Source: Alphaproteobacteria bacterium | GTDB lineage: Bacteria; Pseudomonadota; Alphaproteobacteria; Micropepsales; Micropepsaceae | Direction of reading: 5' to 3' | Assembly: GCA_015654715.1 (NCBI GenBank) | Contig: JAATGK010000345.1 | Coordinates: 1-7,062 of the forward strand | DNA: 7,062 bases | Position numbers and translations under genes: made by a program | The notes under the pieces: model-generated | Databases searched by the model: none | What the model was told of the DNA's origin: nothing | Seen by the model: the letters and a program-made list of their open reading frames with translations, nothing else | Shown: positions 1-5,763 of the stretch, in pieces | Layout of the letters: each line of letters starts with the position of its first letter | How positions within the stretch are numbered: position 1 is the first letter of the stretch

Positions 1-141
1 ATCAGCGATCACGCCGGCACCATGAAAGTGCGCCCCGACCAGAAAGTGGTGATCGTGCGCAACTGGGACACGCCCGAAGCGCGTCTCAAGGGCGTCAAAG
101 GCGTTCTTACCGCGCTGGCGAAACTGGCGGACGCGGCCTGA
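1..141 (+). CDS. 3' end of an unrecognised protein gene (partial)
   Basis: The window opens inside a reading frame that gives 46 residues before TGA at 139-141, followed at once in frame by TAG, a tandem stop. The visible C-terminus contains SDHAGTMKVRPDQKVVIVRNW, charged and hydrophobic-alternating, and ends in an Ala/Leu/Lys-rich helix (VLTALAKLADAA). The codon pattern (GC-rich third positions) matches the other genes here, which supports real coding. I do not recognise the family from this fragment. The strand VVIVRNW followed by an amphipathic C-terminal helix suggests the last strand and helix of an alpha/beta protein, but that is only an impression. The start and most of the protein lie upstream of the window. 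The next gene starts 104 bases downstream on the same strand, so co-transcription is possible. Confidence 0.6.
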   Translation: MSDHAGTMKVRPDQKVVIVRNWDTPEARLKGVKGVLTALAKLADAA

Positions 142-189
142 TAGGTATTTCCCCGCGGCGAATGGTAAGTGCTGCGAGCCAGGAATTCA

Positions 190-225
190 CCACCGCTTAA
201 TCATACCGCACTTAGCCTGCGGTGG
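190..225. other. Two mutually exclusive hairpins upstream of the glycosyltransferase
   Basis: CCACCGC at 190-196 is exactly complementary to GCGGTGG at 219-225, a 7-bp stem. A shorter hairpin, ACCGCA at 205-210 with TGCGGT at 218-223 around a 7-nt loop, uses nearly the same 3' strand, so only one can form at a time. No T-tract follows, so neither is a standard intrinsic terminator. The pair lies 20 bases before the glycosyltransferase start and could affect its leader RNA. It could also be chance in GC-rich DNA. Confidence 0.3.
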
Positions 226-245
226 ATTTGCGGGCAGGTGGGGTG

Positions 246-1109
246 ATGCTGTTCTATGTCGACAAGGCCAATGCGGCGCTGCCGGTCACGGGAAATCCCT
301 ACCTCATTGTGACGGCCGCCATCGGCGAGCTTTATAGCAAGCTCTGGGAACGCGTCTGCCGGCCGTGCTGGGAAGATTATGCGGCCCGCTGGAAGGCCGA
401 TATCGTCGTCCTTACCGGATGCATCGACGACAGCGAAATGGCGCTGGCGCGCTCGCCCGCCTGGCAGAAGCTGCTGATCCTCGATCAGCCGTGGGCGCAG
501 CATTATCAGCGTCTGTTATGGCTCGATGCCGACATCCTGATTTCACCCCGCGCGCTGAACATTTTCGAATATGCGGCCGACCCGGCCAAGATCGGTGTTT
601 GCATCAATGGCGGGCGCCTGTCGCAGGCCGAAAGGCAGATCTATATCGAACGGCTGCATGGCGTCCAATTCCAGGCTGACATGGCCGAGATGGTCTGGAC
701 CGAGGAAACCTACAAGCAATATCTCGGCGACGGCCTGCCGGTCCACGACGTGATGTACAACACCGGCGTGATGGTGCTTTCGCCGCCCCATCACAATGAG
801 CTGTTCCGGGACGTCTATAAGGGCACGCAATACGGTAAGCTCTATGAACAGCCGCTCCTGTCGCACGAGATGATCGTACGCGGCTTGGCGCAGGAACTGG
901 TGCCACGGTTCAACTGGGGCATTCACGAATCGCTGGTGATGTACACTTGGCGATGGAACTGCAGCGATGTCGCCCAGTTGCGCGCCGCCGTCGGTTTCTT
1001 GGTCGAGCGCGAACTCGACAACGCCTATTTCCTGCACTTCTACGGCTCGATGGAAGTGATGAAGCTCTACCTCGTGGGCATCGACGATCCGGTTTCCGCT
1101 GCCGCCTGA
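246..1109 (+). CDS. GT-A-fold glycosyltransferase (GT8-like)
   Basis: Predicted nucleotide-sugar-dependent glycosyltransferase, probably cytoplasmic, since no signal peptide or membrane segment is visible. Numbered from the ATG at 246 (287 aa), it has an N-terminal beta strand (NPYLIVTAAIG), the metal-binding DxD motif in LLWLDADILIS (D94 and D96, codons from 525), a YNTGVMVLSP strand at about 171-180 like the NTG motif of GT8 enzymes, EQPLLS at about 201-206 before a second substrate loop, and a C-terminal HFYGS (H264, G267) resembling the HxxG metal site of that family. An in-frame GTG at 222 would add 8 residues, but only the ATG at 246 (or the adjoining GTG at 243) has a Shine-Dalgarno-like AGGTGGGG just upstream (236-243). 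The length is normal for a single-domain enzyme and both ends look intact. The acceptor is unknown and no other sugar-polymer genes are visible nearby. The family assignment is from motifs only; a GT34-like or unclassified GT-A enzyme is the alternative. Confidence 0.75.
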   Translation: MLFYVDKANAALPVTGNPYLIVTAAIGELYSKLWERVCRPCWEDYAARWKADIVVLTGCIDDSEMALARSPAWQKLLILDQPWAQHYQRLLWLDADILISPRALNIFEYAADPAKIGVCINGGRLSQAERQIYIERLHGVQFQADMAEMVWTEETYKQYLGDGLPVHDVMYNTGVMVLSPPHHNELFRDVYKGTQYGKLYEQPLLSHEMIVRGLAQELVPRFNWGIHESLVMYTWRWNCSDVAQLRAAVGFLVERELDNAYFLHFYGSMEVMKLYLVGIDDPVSAAA

Positions 1110-1129
1110 CTTGATCAAATCGGCGGCAG
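1099..1129. repeat. 8-bp stem hairpin across the glycosyltransferase stop codon
   Basis: CTGCCGCC (1099-1106) is perfectly complementary to GGCGGCAG (1122-1129), enclosing a 15-nt loop that holds the TGA stop (1107-1109) and the palindrome TTGATCAA (1111-1118). No T-run follows on the plus strand (AGGGCGCG comes next), and none is seen on the minus strand. It may act as a weak or Rho-assisted terminator or an mRNA 3' stabiliser, but it is not a classic intrinsic terminator. Its right edge coincides with the point where the broken transporter reading frame loses homology. Confidence 0.45.
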
Positions 1130-1311
1130 GGCGCGACGGAATCGGGCACGTTGTCGGCTGCCAAGAGTTGGGGCAGCGCCACCAAGGTCACTGAATAGGC
1201 GATGCCGACAGGAGCGTAGCTCATGCCCAGCACCCAAACCGGCGGCACCTTTGCCCGTCCGTAGCTGTGATGCGCGGCCGCTGCTGTGCCGTCCGCTGCC
1301 GTGTGATCCAT
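1129..1311 (-). pseudogene. N-terminal remnant of an MFS transporter
   Basis: Reading minus from ATG at 1311, the first ~60 codons give a polar leader and then KVPPVWVLGMSYAPVGIAYS, followed by VTLVALPQLLAADNVPDSVA. A conserved PPVWVLG start, one long hydrophobic helix with glycine/proline breaks, and a loop after it are typical of the first transmembrane helix of MFS carriers (PAT/AmpG-like or sugar-type MFS). An intact carrier has about 400 or more residues. Here the likeness stops at about 1129-1132, and the same frame runs on to 910 only as the antisense of the glycosyltransferase, giving Arg-rich nonsense. A weak Shine-Dalgarno (AGGG, about 5 nt upstream) precedes the ATG. The remnant starts 84 bases after the nitroreductase stop on the same strand, so it was probably the third gene of that operon. 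The alternative is a genuine short single-helix protein fused to antisense sequence, which I think less likely. The MFS assignment is from sequence style, with no database search behind it. Confidence 0.6.
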
Positions 1312-1395
1312 GCCGCCCTGATTCGAACGATGCAATATGCCGAAATTCCAAGGGGCGGCAAAGCGTTGCGCGCCAGAACTGCAGCTTACCGCGAC

Positions 1396-2484
1396 CTACG
1401 CCGTGGTCAGAACGTCGCCGACGCGCCGCCGCGGCGAAAACGGCAATGCGGGCGCACGGCCGAAGCGGATGACGAGATCGGGCCTGAGATCCTTTTCGCC
1501 GACCAGGGCTGCCAGTGTGGGCCTGAGGCTCGCCACTTCCACCGGCTGATTGATGAAGGCACAGGCAAGGCCCTGATGCGTGGCTTCGAGCAGGAAGTGC
1601 TGCGCCGCACCGCCGACGTTTGCCCAATGCGGCGGATCGGCGCGTTCGCCGAAGAAAATCGCCAATCCTGCCGAAGAGTCGATCTGCTTGGCGTATTTGG
1701 CGGCCTCCGATGCTTGCTTGAAAACCAGATCGAACGCCGGGCGGCCGAGAAAATCGGGCAGGGCGGGATTGCCGCTCGCGGCGCTATACAGCCCGTCGCC
1801 GTGGGCAATGGCGCTTGCAGGCGAAAAGCGCAGCCACTGTTTCAACTCGGCGATGAAGGCCGGATCTGACATCTGCCGGTCGTTGCCGGCGATGACGAGA
1901 TCGCGCACGGCATTGATTTTCTTGCGCTCGGTGAGCAACACCAGCCGCACGCCGTCGCGCTGCCCCGCCGCCGTCAAGGCCGTCAACGTTCCGGCATCGA
2001 GCGGGCGGCCGTCGTAGAGCGACCGTGTCGATTGCCGTCGCACAATCGCGCTGGCGAGGGGATCGGCCTTGGCGGTGCCGCTCTGCCAGGCGAAGCGGAT
2101 CGCGCCATCGTTACCCACCGCCACATTGCCCGACATATCCAGTGCGGTACCGGCAATTGCAAGATTTTCCGCCGCTGCGCCGAGTGAGACGAACAGATGA
2201 TGATCGTCGGGATCGACCACTGGCGTGCGGCGGGAAAAATCCGGCGTGATCGTGATCGCGCGGCCGCTGCTATGGAAGCGCCAGCCCTGCGTGTTGTGGC
2301 CGTTCGGCGCCAGCGTCGCCAGGCGGACGAGTTCGGCGACGCCGCCGTGCGGATCGAGCGGACGACGCAGTTGCGTGCTGTAGGCTGCGTAACCGGCCGT
2401 TGCGCGCGCGGCGGAGTACACGCCAAACCCCGCGGAGCCGGCCAGAACGGCGGCTCCGCCGATAAGCACTGTACGACGTTGCAT
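1396..2484 (-). CDS. Tat-signal nitroreductase-family oxidoreductase (Acg-like)
   Basis: A 362-aa predicted FMN-dependent oxidoreductase. The N-terminus MQRRTVLIGGAAVLAG has twin arginines R3-R4 followed by a hydrophobic core, a Tat signal fitting export of a folded flavoprotein. A possible cleavage site follows ATA at 28-30, or the segment stays as an anchor. Nitroreductase-type signatures are LATLAPNGHNTQGWRF (55-70), which matches the FMN-phosphate-binding start of the fold, VRRQSTRSLYDGRPL (148-162), resembling the second half-domain RRS/TxR segment of Acg-type enzymes, and the C-terminal LVIRFGRAPALPFSPRRR (337-354). The length fits the Acg-like group of two fused nitroreductase half-domains plus signal peptide. 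The start is supported by GGGAGG (2490-2495) five bases upstream. It lies 49 bases after the phosphodiesterase stop codon on the same strand, so the two are probably co-transcribed. The substrate is unknown; the fold serves quinone, nitro-compound and dehalogenation reactions as well as flavin storage. Confidence 0.8.
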   Translation of the reverse strand: MQRRTVLIGGAAVLAGSAGFGVYSAARATAGYAAYSTQLRRPLDPHGGVAELVRLATLAPNGHNTQGWRFHSSGRAITITPDFSRRTPVVDPDDHHLFVSLGAAAENLAIAGTALDMSGNVAVGNDGAIRFAWQSGTAKADPLASAIVRRQSTRSLYDGRPLDAGTLTALTAAGQRDGVRLVLLTERKKINAVRDLVIAGNDRQMSDPAFIAELKQWLRFSPASAIAHGDGLYSAASGNPALPDFLGRPAFDLVFKQASEAAKYAKQIDSSAGLAIFFGERADPPHWANVGGAAQHFLLEATHQGLACAFINQPVEVASLRPTLAALVGEKDLRPDLVIRFGRAPALPFSPRRRVGDVLTTA

Positions 2485-2489
2485 TTTCG

Positions 2490-2495
2490 CCTCCC
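2490..2495 (-). promoter_or_regulatory. Ribosome binding site of the nitroreductase gene
   Basis: The minus strand reads GGGAGG, a near-perfect anti-16S match, separated by CGAAA plus one further A from the ATG at 2484. This fixes the start at the Tat signal. Confidence 0.75.
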
Positions 2496-2533
2496 GTCCC
2501 GACGAGTCTAAGGCCGGAAAGCGATACTCTACC

Positions 2534-3847
2534 TCAGAACAGCGGCTTGCCGTCGGCCTTCGGCAGCGGGACGTCGAGGATTTTCGCCAGCGTCGGGGCG
2601 ATGTCGCGCATGTCGATTTCGCCCAGCTTCTTCGCCTTGATGCCGGGACCGGCGATCATGAAGGTGGCGCGCATTTCCTTGTTGTCGGGGAAATAGCCGT
2701 GCGTGCCTTTCAGGGTGAAGGTCTTCGAGATGGTGAAGCTGGAGCTGCCGGAATAGCCGATCTTGAAATCGACCCAGAACGAGGCATTGGCGGCGCCGCC
2801 GCGCTCGGTAATGCCCTTCTTGTCGATGAAGCGGGCGACGCCGGAATTGGGATCGGCGGCAAGCTTGGTCAGCACCGCCACCACTTTCGCCTTCACCGCT
2901 TCGTCGTTCGGATTGGCCAGCACGATGGCCGCCGAACCGCCGGCGTTCCAGGGATAAGCGTCCCACGATACCAGCTTGCCGTGTTCGTCGAGCTTGATCA
3001 GCCCGGCTTCGGCGAAGGCCTCGTTAAGGTAGACGCCCGCATGCGTCGGGGCGAAGCCGTGGTCGGAGACGATGGCGATGGTCACCGTCGGATCGGCCGC
3101 TTTCGCCGCGGCGATCAGCTTGCCGACGTCGGCGTCGAGGCCTTCCAGGGCCCGCTTCGATTCCGCCGTATCCGGGCCATAAGTGTGCTGATAATGATCA
3201 AGGCTGACCAGATGCACGGTCATGAGCTGAGGCTTGCTGTCGGCGATGATCTGGATGGCGTAGGCGGTGCGGCCGACGTCGTTCCGCGGCTCCTCGCCGA
3301 ACAAGACGCCGAGCGGCAGTTTGGTTTCCTTTTCGAGCTTGCCGATCAGGCCGGGCGTCGATACCGCACGTATCAGCTTCAAATCCTCGGCATTCTGCGC
3401 CCGCCAATATTCCGGCACGTTGTAGTCAATCGACAGCGCGCCGACCGATACCGGCCAGCCGACGGCGCCGACCACGCCCTTGCCGTCATGCACCGCATCC
3501 CACAGCGTCGGCACGCGGATGTCCTCGGCGTACCAATACCAGCCTTGGTAGTTGGCCCCTGTCGGATCGAATGTCTCGTTGTTGCTGATGCCGTGCTTAT
3601 CGGGCCACACGCCGGTGATCAGCGTGGTGTGATCGGGATAGGTGACGGTCGGCAGCACGTTTTTGACGCCGCTGGCATAGGCGCTTTCTTTCAGGAAGGC
3701 GGAGAGGACGGGCAGATTGAGACCTTTCTTGTTGGCCTCGATCACGTCGGCGGGACGCAGCCCGTCGAGCGAGATCATCAACACCGGCCCGGCCTCGGCC
3801 GCTCCGGCCAGAAGCGTGAAGGCAAGCAAAGCGGCGCGTAATTTCAT
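2534..3847 (-). CDS. Secreted type I phosphodiesterase / nucleotide pyrophosphatase
   Basis: A 437-aa alkaline-phosphatase-superfamily hydrolase, predicted periplasmic. Residues 1-19 form a Sec signal peptide (MKLRAALLAFTLLAGAAEA, with AEA before G20). The complete two-metal site can be read by analogy with NPP enzymes: D28 in SLDGLR, nucleophile T69 in LPTVTYPDHTTLITG, N90 (21 residues after the nucleophile, the same spacing as the transition-state asparagine of mammalian ENPP1), D217 and H221 in SLDHYQH, D262-H263 in SDHGF, and H383 in GTHGYFP. No catalytic residue is missing, so it should be active on phosphodiester or pyrophosphate bonds such as those of nucleotides or nucleotide-sugars. 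The actual substrate cannot be read from sequence. The ATG at 3847 is preceded by AAGGGG (3856-3861). It looks like the first gene of a minus-strand operon with the Tat-dependent nitroreductase, so both products work outside the cytoplasm. Confidence 0.9.
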   Translation of the reverse strand: MKLRAALLAFTLLAGAAEAGPVLMISLDGLRPADVIEANKKGLNLPVLSAFLKESAYASGVKNVLPTVTYPDHTTLITGVWPDKHGISNNETFDPTGANYQGWYWYAEDIRVPTLWDAVHDGKGVVGAVGWPVSVGALSIDYNVPEYWRAQNAEDLKLIRAVSTPGLIGKLEKETKLPLGVLFGEEPRNDVGRTAYAIQIIADSKPQLMTVHLVSLDHYQHTYGPDTAESKRALEGLDADVGKLIAAAKAADPTVTIAIVSDHGFAPTHAGVYLNEAFAEAGLIKLDEHGKLVSWDAYPWNAGGSAAIVLANPNDEAVKAKVVAVLTKLAADPNSGVARFIDKKGITERGGAANASFWVDFKIGYSGSSSFTISKTFTLKGTHGYFPDNKEMRATFMIAGPGIKAKKLGEIDMRDIAPTLAKILDVPLPKADGKPLF

Positions 3848-3855
3848 CGGATCAA

Positions 3856-3861
3856 CCCCTT
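3856..3861 (-). promoter_or_regulatory. Ribosome binding site of the phosphodiesterase gene
   Basis: The minus strand reads AAGGGG eight bases before the ATG at 3847, which supports this start and the full Sec signal peptide. Confidence 0.6.
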
Positions 3862-3909
3862 CATGACTCGCAAGGTGTGATCTTTGACTCAGGAGTGTGA
3901 CAGTCCCGC

Positions 3910-3938
3910 ATCATAAATTGATGGAATTTGGCTGTTGA
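3910..3938 (-). promoter_or_regulatory. Possible sigma-70-type promoter for the phosphodiesterase operon
   Basis: On the minus strand, TCAACA (3933-3938; 4 of 6 to TTGACA) lies exactly 17 bases from TATGAT (3910-3915; 5 of 6 to TATAAT). Transcription would start near 3902 and give a leader of about 55 bases before the ATG at 3847. The AT-rich patch around 3911-3930 stands out in GC-rich surroundings. Spacing and matches are good, but there is no independent support. Confidence 0.4.
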
Positions 3939-4105
3939 TGACGCGCCTTGCGACAGTTTGTTCTCCTGTCGCGGGCATGGCCGAGTGCCGCAAGCCCATC
4001 TTGTTATGGACGGGTTGTAACGCGGGGGCGCCTTACTGACCTTCTGGTATGTGTGAAAACCGGTTCCCACTGCCCGGCCGGCGCACTAATGTCCGCGCCA
4101 ACTTC

Positions 4106-4111
4106 AGGGAG
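4106..4111 (+). promoter_or_regulatory. Ribosome binding site deciding the DUF1993 start
   Basis: AGGGAG lies 7 bases before the ATG at 4119. The reading frame is open much further upstream (ATG at 4089 and back to 3948), but those starts lack such a site. The protein beginning MSISMYSASVPV matches how this family usually starts. Confidence 0.65.
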
Positions 4112-4118
4112 TCCTAAT

Positions 4119-4625
4119 ATGTCCATTTCTATGTATTCGGCGTCGGTTCCAGTCTACGTGCAGTTTCTCACCGCGCTTGCGGGCGTGTTGAAGAAGGCGG
4201 AGGAGCATTGCGCCGCCAAAAAGATCGAGCCCTCGGTGCTGGTGACGGCACGGCTCTCTCCCGACATGTACGCGCTCGCCCGCCAGGTGCAGATTGCCAG
4301 CGACCACGCCAAGGGCTCGGTCGCGCGGCTCGCCGGCGTCGAGGTTCCGAGTTTCGCCGATACCGAAGCGACCTTCGCGGAATTGCAGGCGCGCATCGCC
4401 AAAACGCTTGCTTACGTGCAAGGCTTCAAGCCCGCCCAGATCGACGGCTCCGACGACAAGAACGTCGTTCTCGAGATGCGCACCAGCAAACTCGAACTCA
4501 AAGGCGCCGATTACCTGACGCGCTTTGCGCTGCCGAACTTCTTCTTCCACGTCACCACCGCCTACGACATCCTGCGCCACGCCGGCGTCGACGTCGGCAA
4601 ACGCGATTTCATGGGCGGGAAGTAA
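4119..4625 (+). CDS. DUF1993 family protein
   Basis: A 168-aa cytoplasmic protein of the DUF1993 family, recognised by its N-terminal SMYSASVPVYVQFL, the middle LSPDMYALARQVQIASDHAK (47-66), the RLAGVEVPSFADTEATFAEL stretch (70-89) and the C-terminal ALPNFFFHVTTAYDILRHAG (137-156). The family has no established biochemical role. It is helical, and I recall it being grouped with the DinB/YfiT-like four-helix bundles. H30, H63, H144 and H154 are candidates for a metal site of the DinB type, which is inference. There is no signal peptide or membrane helix. The length is normal for the family and both ends look complete. It appears monocistronic: divergent from the phosphodiesterase on the left and closed by the hairpin terminator at 4703-4741. 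Earlier in-frame starts would add an Arg/Pro/Thr-rich extension with no family likeness. Confidence 0.85.
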   Translation: MSISMYSASVPVYVQFLTALAGVLKKAEEHCAAKKIEPSVLVTARLSPDMYALARQVQIASDHAKGSVARLAGVEVPSFADTEATFAELQARIAKTLAYVQGFKPAQIDGSDDKNVVLEMRTSKLELKGADYLTRFALPNFFFHVTTAYDILRHAGVDVGKRDFMGGK

Positions 4626-4633
4626 ACCCGTCT

Positions 4634-4698
4634 GTCATCCCCGGCTGACCCGGCGTAGCGCGGAGCGCGAGGACGGGGAAGGGAAGGGGACCCCAGGT
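4634..4698 (+). repeat. Dispersed intergenic repeat, copy 1 (inverted pair)
   Basis: This stretch begins GTCATCCCCGGC, continues through a GCGTAGCGCGGAGCGCG dyad and GGGGAAGGG, and ends ACCCCAGGT. Read on the opposite strand, 4764-4820 has the same order of blocks: GTCATTCCCGGC, a GCGCGGAGGCGCG-like core, GGGGAAGGG, and ACCCAGGT. Elements of this form (GTCAT followed by CCCGG and ending near CCAGG) are frequent between genes in alphaproteobacterial genomes. It lies just after the DUF1993 stop codon, so it would be transcribed into that mRNA's 3' end. Confidence 0.65.
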
Positions 4699-4702
4699 GA
4701 TG

Positions 4703-4741
4703 AAAAAGGCACGGCGCCAAAGAAGATGCCGTGCCTTTTTT
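4703..4741. terminator. Bidirectional Rho-independent terminator
   Basis: AAAAAGGCACGGC (4703-4715) faces GCCGTGCCTTTTTT (4728-4741) around a 12-nt loop. The 8-bp GC-rich stem GGCACGGC/GCCGTGCC is perfect and extends through an A/T stretch, so each strand ends its hairpin with a run of at least five T. It sits between the convergent DUF1993 (stop at 4625) and aldo/keto reductase (stop at 4830) genes and should end transcription from both sides. Confidence 0.92.
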
Positions 4742-4763
4742 CTATCTGCAGAGATGTTTCACA

Positions 4764-4820
4764 ACCTGGGTTCCCTTCCCCTTCGATCGCGCCTCCGCGC
4801 GATCTTCGGCCGGGAATGAC
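4764..4820 (-). repeat. Dispersed intergenic repeat, copy 2 (inverted pair)
   Basis: This is the inverted partner of 4634-4698, slightly shorter through differences in the core. Its centre contains a perfect hairpin, GATCGCGC (4785-4792), loop CTCC, GCGCGATC (4797-4804). With copy 1 it brackets the terminator, so the whole segment 4634-4820 is one large imperfect palindrome. Confidence 0.65.
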
Positions 4821-4829
4821 AAGTGGTGT

Positions 4830-5687
4830 TTATTTCCTCGCCGCTTTGTCGAGTGTGGCGAATTCTTCGTCGCTGAGCACGATATCGGCCGCCGCGACGT
4901 TCTCTTCCAGATGCGCGACTTTGGCGGTTCCGGGGATCGGCAGGATCACCGGACTGCGCTTCAAGACCCAGGCCAGCGCAATCTGGCTCGGCGCCGCATG
5001 GTGTTTCTTGGCGATGGCATCAAGCACTGTGCCGGGCTTGGCTAGACTGCCCGCCGCCAGCGGGAACCACGGAATGAAACCGATCCCGTTCTTGGTGCAG
5101 TAATCGAGCACTGCCTCCGACGTACGGTCGGCGAGGTTGTAGCGGTTCTGCACGGTGGCGACCGGGAAGACGGCGCGGGCCGCTTCGATTTCCGCGACCG
5201 ATACTTCCGACAGACCGGCAAAGCGGATCACGCCGTCGTCGATCAGCGATTTGATGGCGGCAAATTGTTCGCCGCGCGGCACGTTCGCATCGATGCGGTG
5301 TAATTGCCACAGATCGATCCGCTTCACGCCCAGACGGCGGCGGCTGAGATGGGCTTCCTGGATCAGATAATCGGGCCGCCCGAACGGATTCCATATTTCG
5401 GGGCCGGGCCGCACCAATCCGCCTTTGGTGGCGATGACGAGGCCCTCGTAGGGATGCAGCGTCTCGCGGATCAGTTCTTCCGAGACCGACGGTCCATAGG
5501 AATCAGCGGTGTCGATGAAATTGATACCAAGTTCGGGAATCCGGTTCAGCGTGCGGCGGGCCTCAATCGGGTCTGTGGGATCGCCCCAGATGCCCGGTCC
5601 GGTGACGCGCATGGCGCCGAAGCCGAGGCGGACAACCTCAAGTTCGCCACCGATTTTGAAAGTGCCTGATTTTGCGGCATTGGTCAT
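4830..5687 (-). CDS. Aldo/keto reductase (PdxI/YdbC-like)
   Basis: A 285-aa cytoplasmic NAD(P)H-dependent aldehyde/ketone reductase with the (beta/alpha)8 barrel of the aldo/keto reductase superfamily. The catalytic tetrad is complete: D59 and Y64 in [12 protein letters not shown]88 in VIATKGG, and H130 in DLWQLHRID. The C-terminal cofactor segment [16 protein letters not shown] (248-263) is the usual phosphate-binding loop. The N-terminal [18 protein letters not shown] and the overall length resemble E. coli YdbC (PdxI, pyridoxine 4-dehydrogenase/pyridoxal reductase). That likeness is from memory and does not settle the substrate; many relatives act on sugars or other aldehydes. The ATG at 5687 follows GGAG (5695-5698 on the plus strand as CTCC). 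It lies 76 bases after the glycoside hydrolase stop codon in the same direction, so read-through is likely, and it ends at the shared terminator. Confidence 0.88.
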   Translation of the reverse strand: MTNAAKSGTFKIGGELEVVRLGFGAMRVTGPGIWGDPTDPIEARRTLNRIPELGINFIDTADSYGPSVSEELIRETLHPYEGLVIATKGGLVRPGPEIWNPFGRPDYLIQEAHLSRRRLGVKRIDLWQLHRIDANVPRGEQFAAIKSLIDDGVIRFAGLSEVSVAEIEAARAVFPVATVQNRYNLADRTSEAVLDYCTKNGIGFIPWFPLAAGSLAKPGTVLDAIAKKHHAAPSQIALAWVLKRSPVILPIPGTAKVAHLEENVAAADIVLSDEEFATLDKAARK

Positions 5688-5763
5688 GGGTCGACTCCGA
5701 AATCGCTACCAGGGAATCAAATGGCCCCGGCCGCGGTCCGGTGCAAGCGCGATTGATATGCCG

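Larger units (their letters stand above)
3848..4118. other. Intergenic region between divergent genes
   Basis: 271 bases separate the phosphodiesterase (minus) and DUF1993 (plus) genes. The left part holds the proposed phosphodiesterase promoter and its ribosome site. In the right part I see the DUF1993 ribosome site and a weak 5-bp inverted repeat (GGCGC / GCGCC) just before it, but no convincing -35/-10 pair on the plus strand. Open frames crossing it show no protein-like composition. It probably holds both promoters, back to back. Confidence 0.5.

Noticed and set aside
222..245. GTG at 222 as the glycosyltransferase start
   Set aside because: It has no Shine-Dalgarno site and lies within the hairpin strand. 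ATG at 246 has one at a proper distance.
1321..1328. GTTCGAAT on the minus strand, like a tRNA T-loop
   Set aside because: The flanking bases do not form the 5-bp T stem, and no acceptor or anticodon arm can be drawn around it.
1115..1627. 170-codon minus-strand frame overlapping the nitroreductase end and the transporter remnant
   Set aside because: It is out of frame with both. The protein-like segments belong to the other frames.
2699..3841. 380-codon open frame on the plus strand opposite the phosphodiesterase
   Set aside because: It mirrors a gene with a complete catalytic site and signal peptide. Its composition (rich in Gly, Arg, Asp, His) is what antisense of GC-rich coding DNA gives, and it shows no domain.
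3884..3917. TTGACT (3884-3889) as a -35 box for a plus-strand promoter with CATAAA downstream
   Set aside because: The spacing to the AT-rich hexamer at 3912 is about 22 bases, too long for a standard promoter, and no good -10 occurs at 16-18 bases.
3861..4070. 69-codon minus-strand frame in the intergenic region
   Set aside because: It has no family likeness, no ribosome site and low-quality composition, and it overlaps the proposed promoter and ribosome site.
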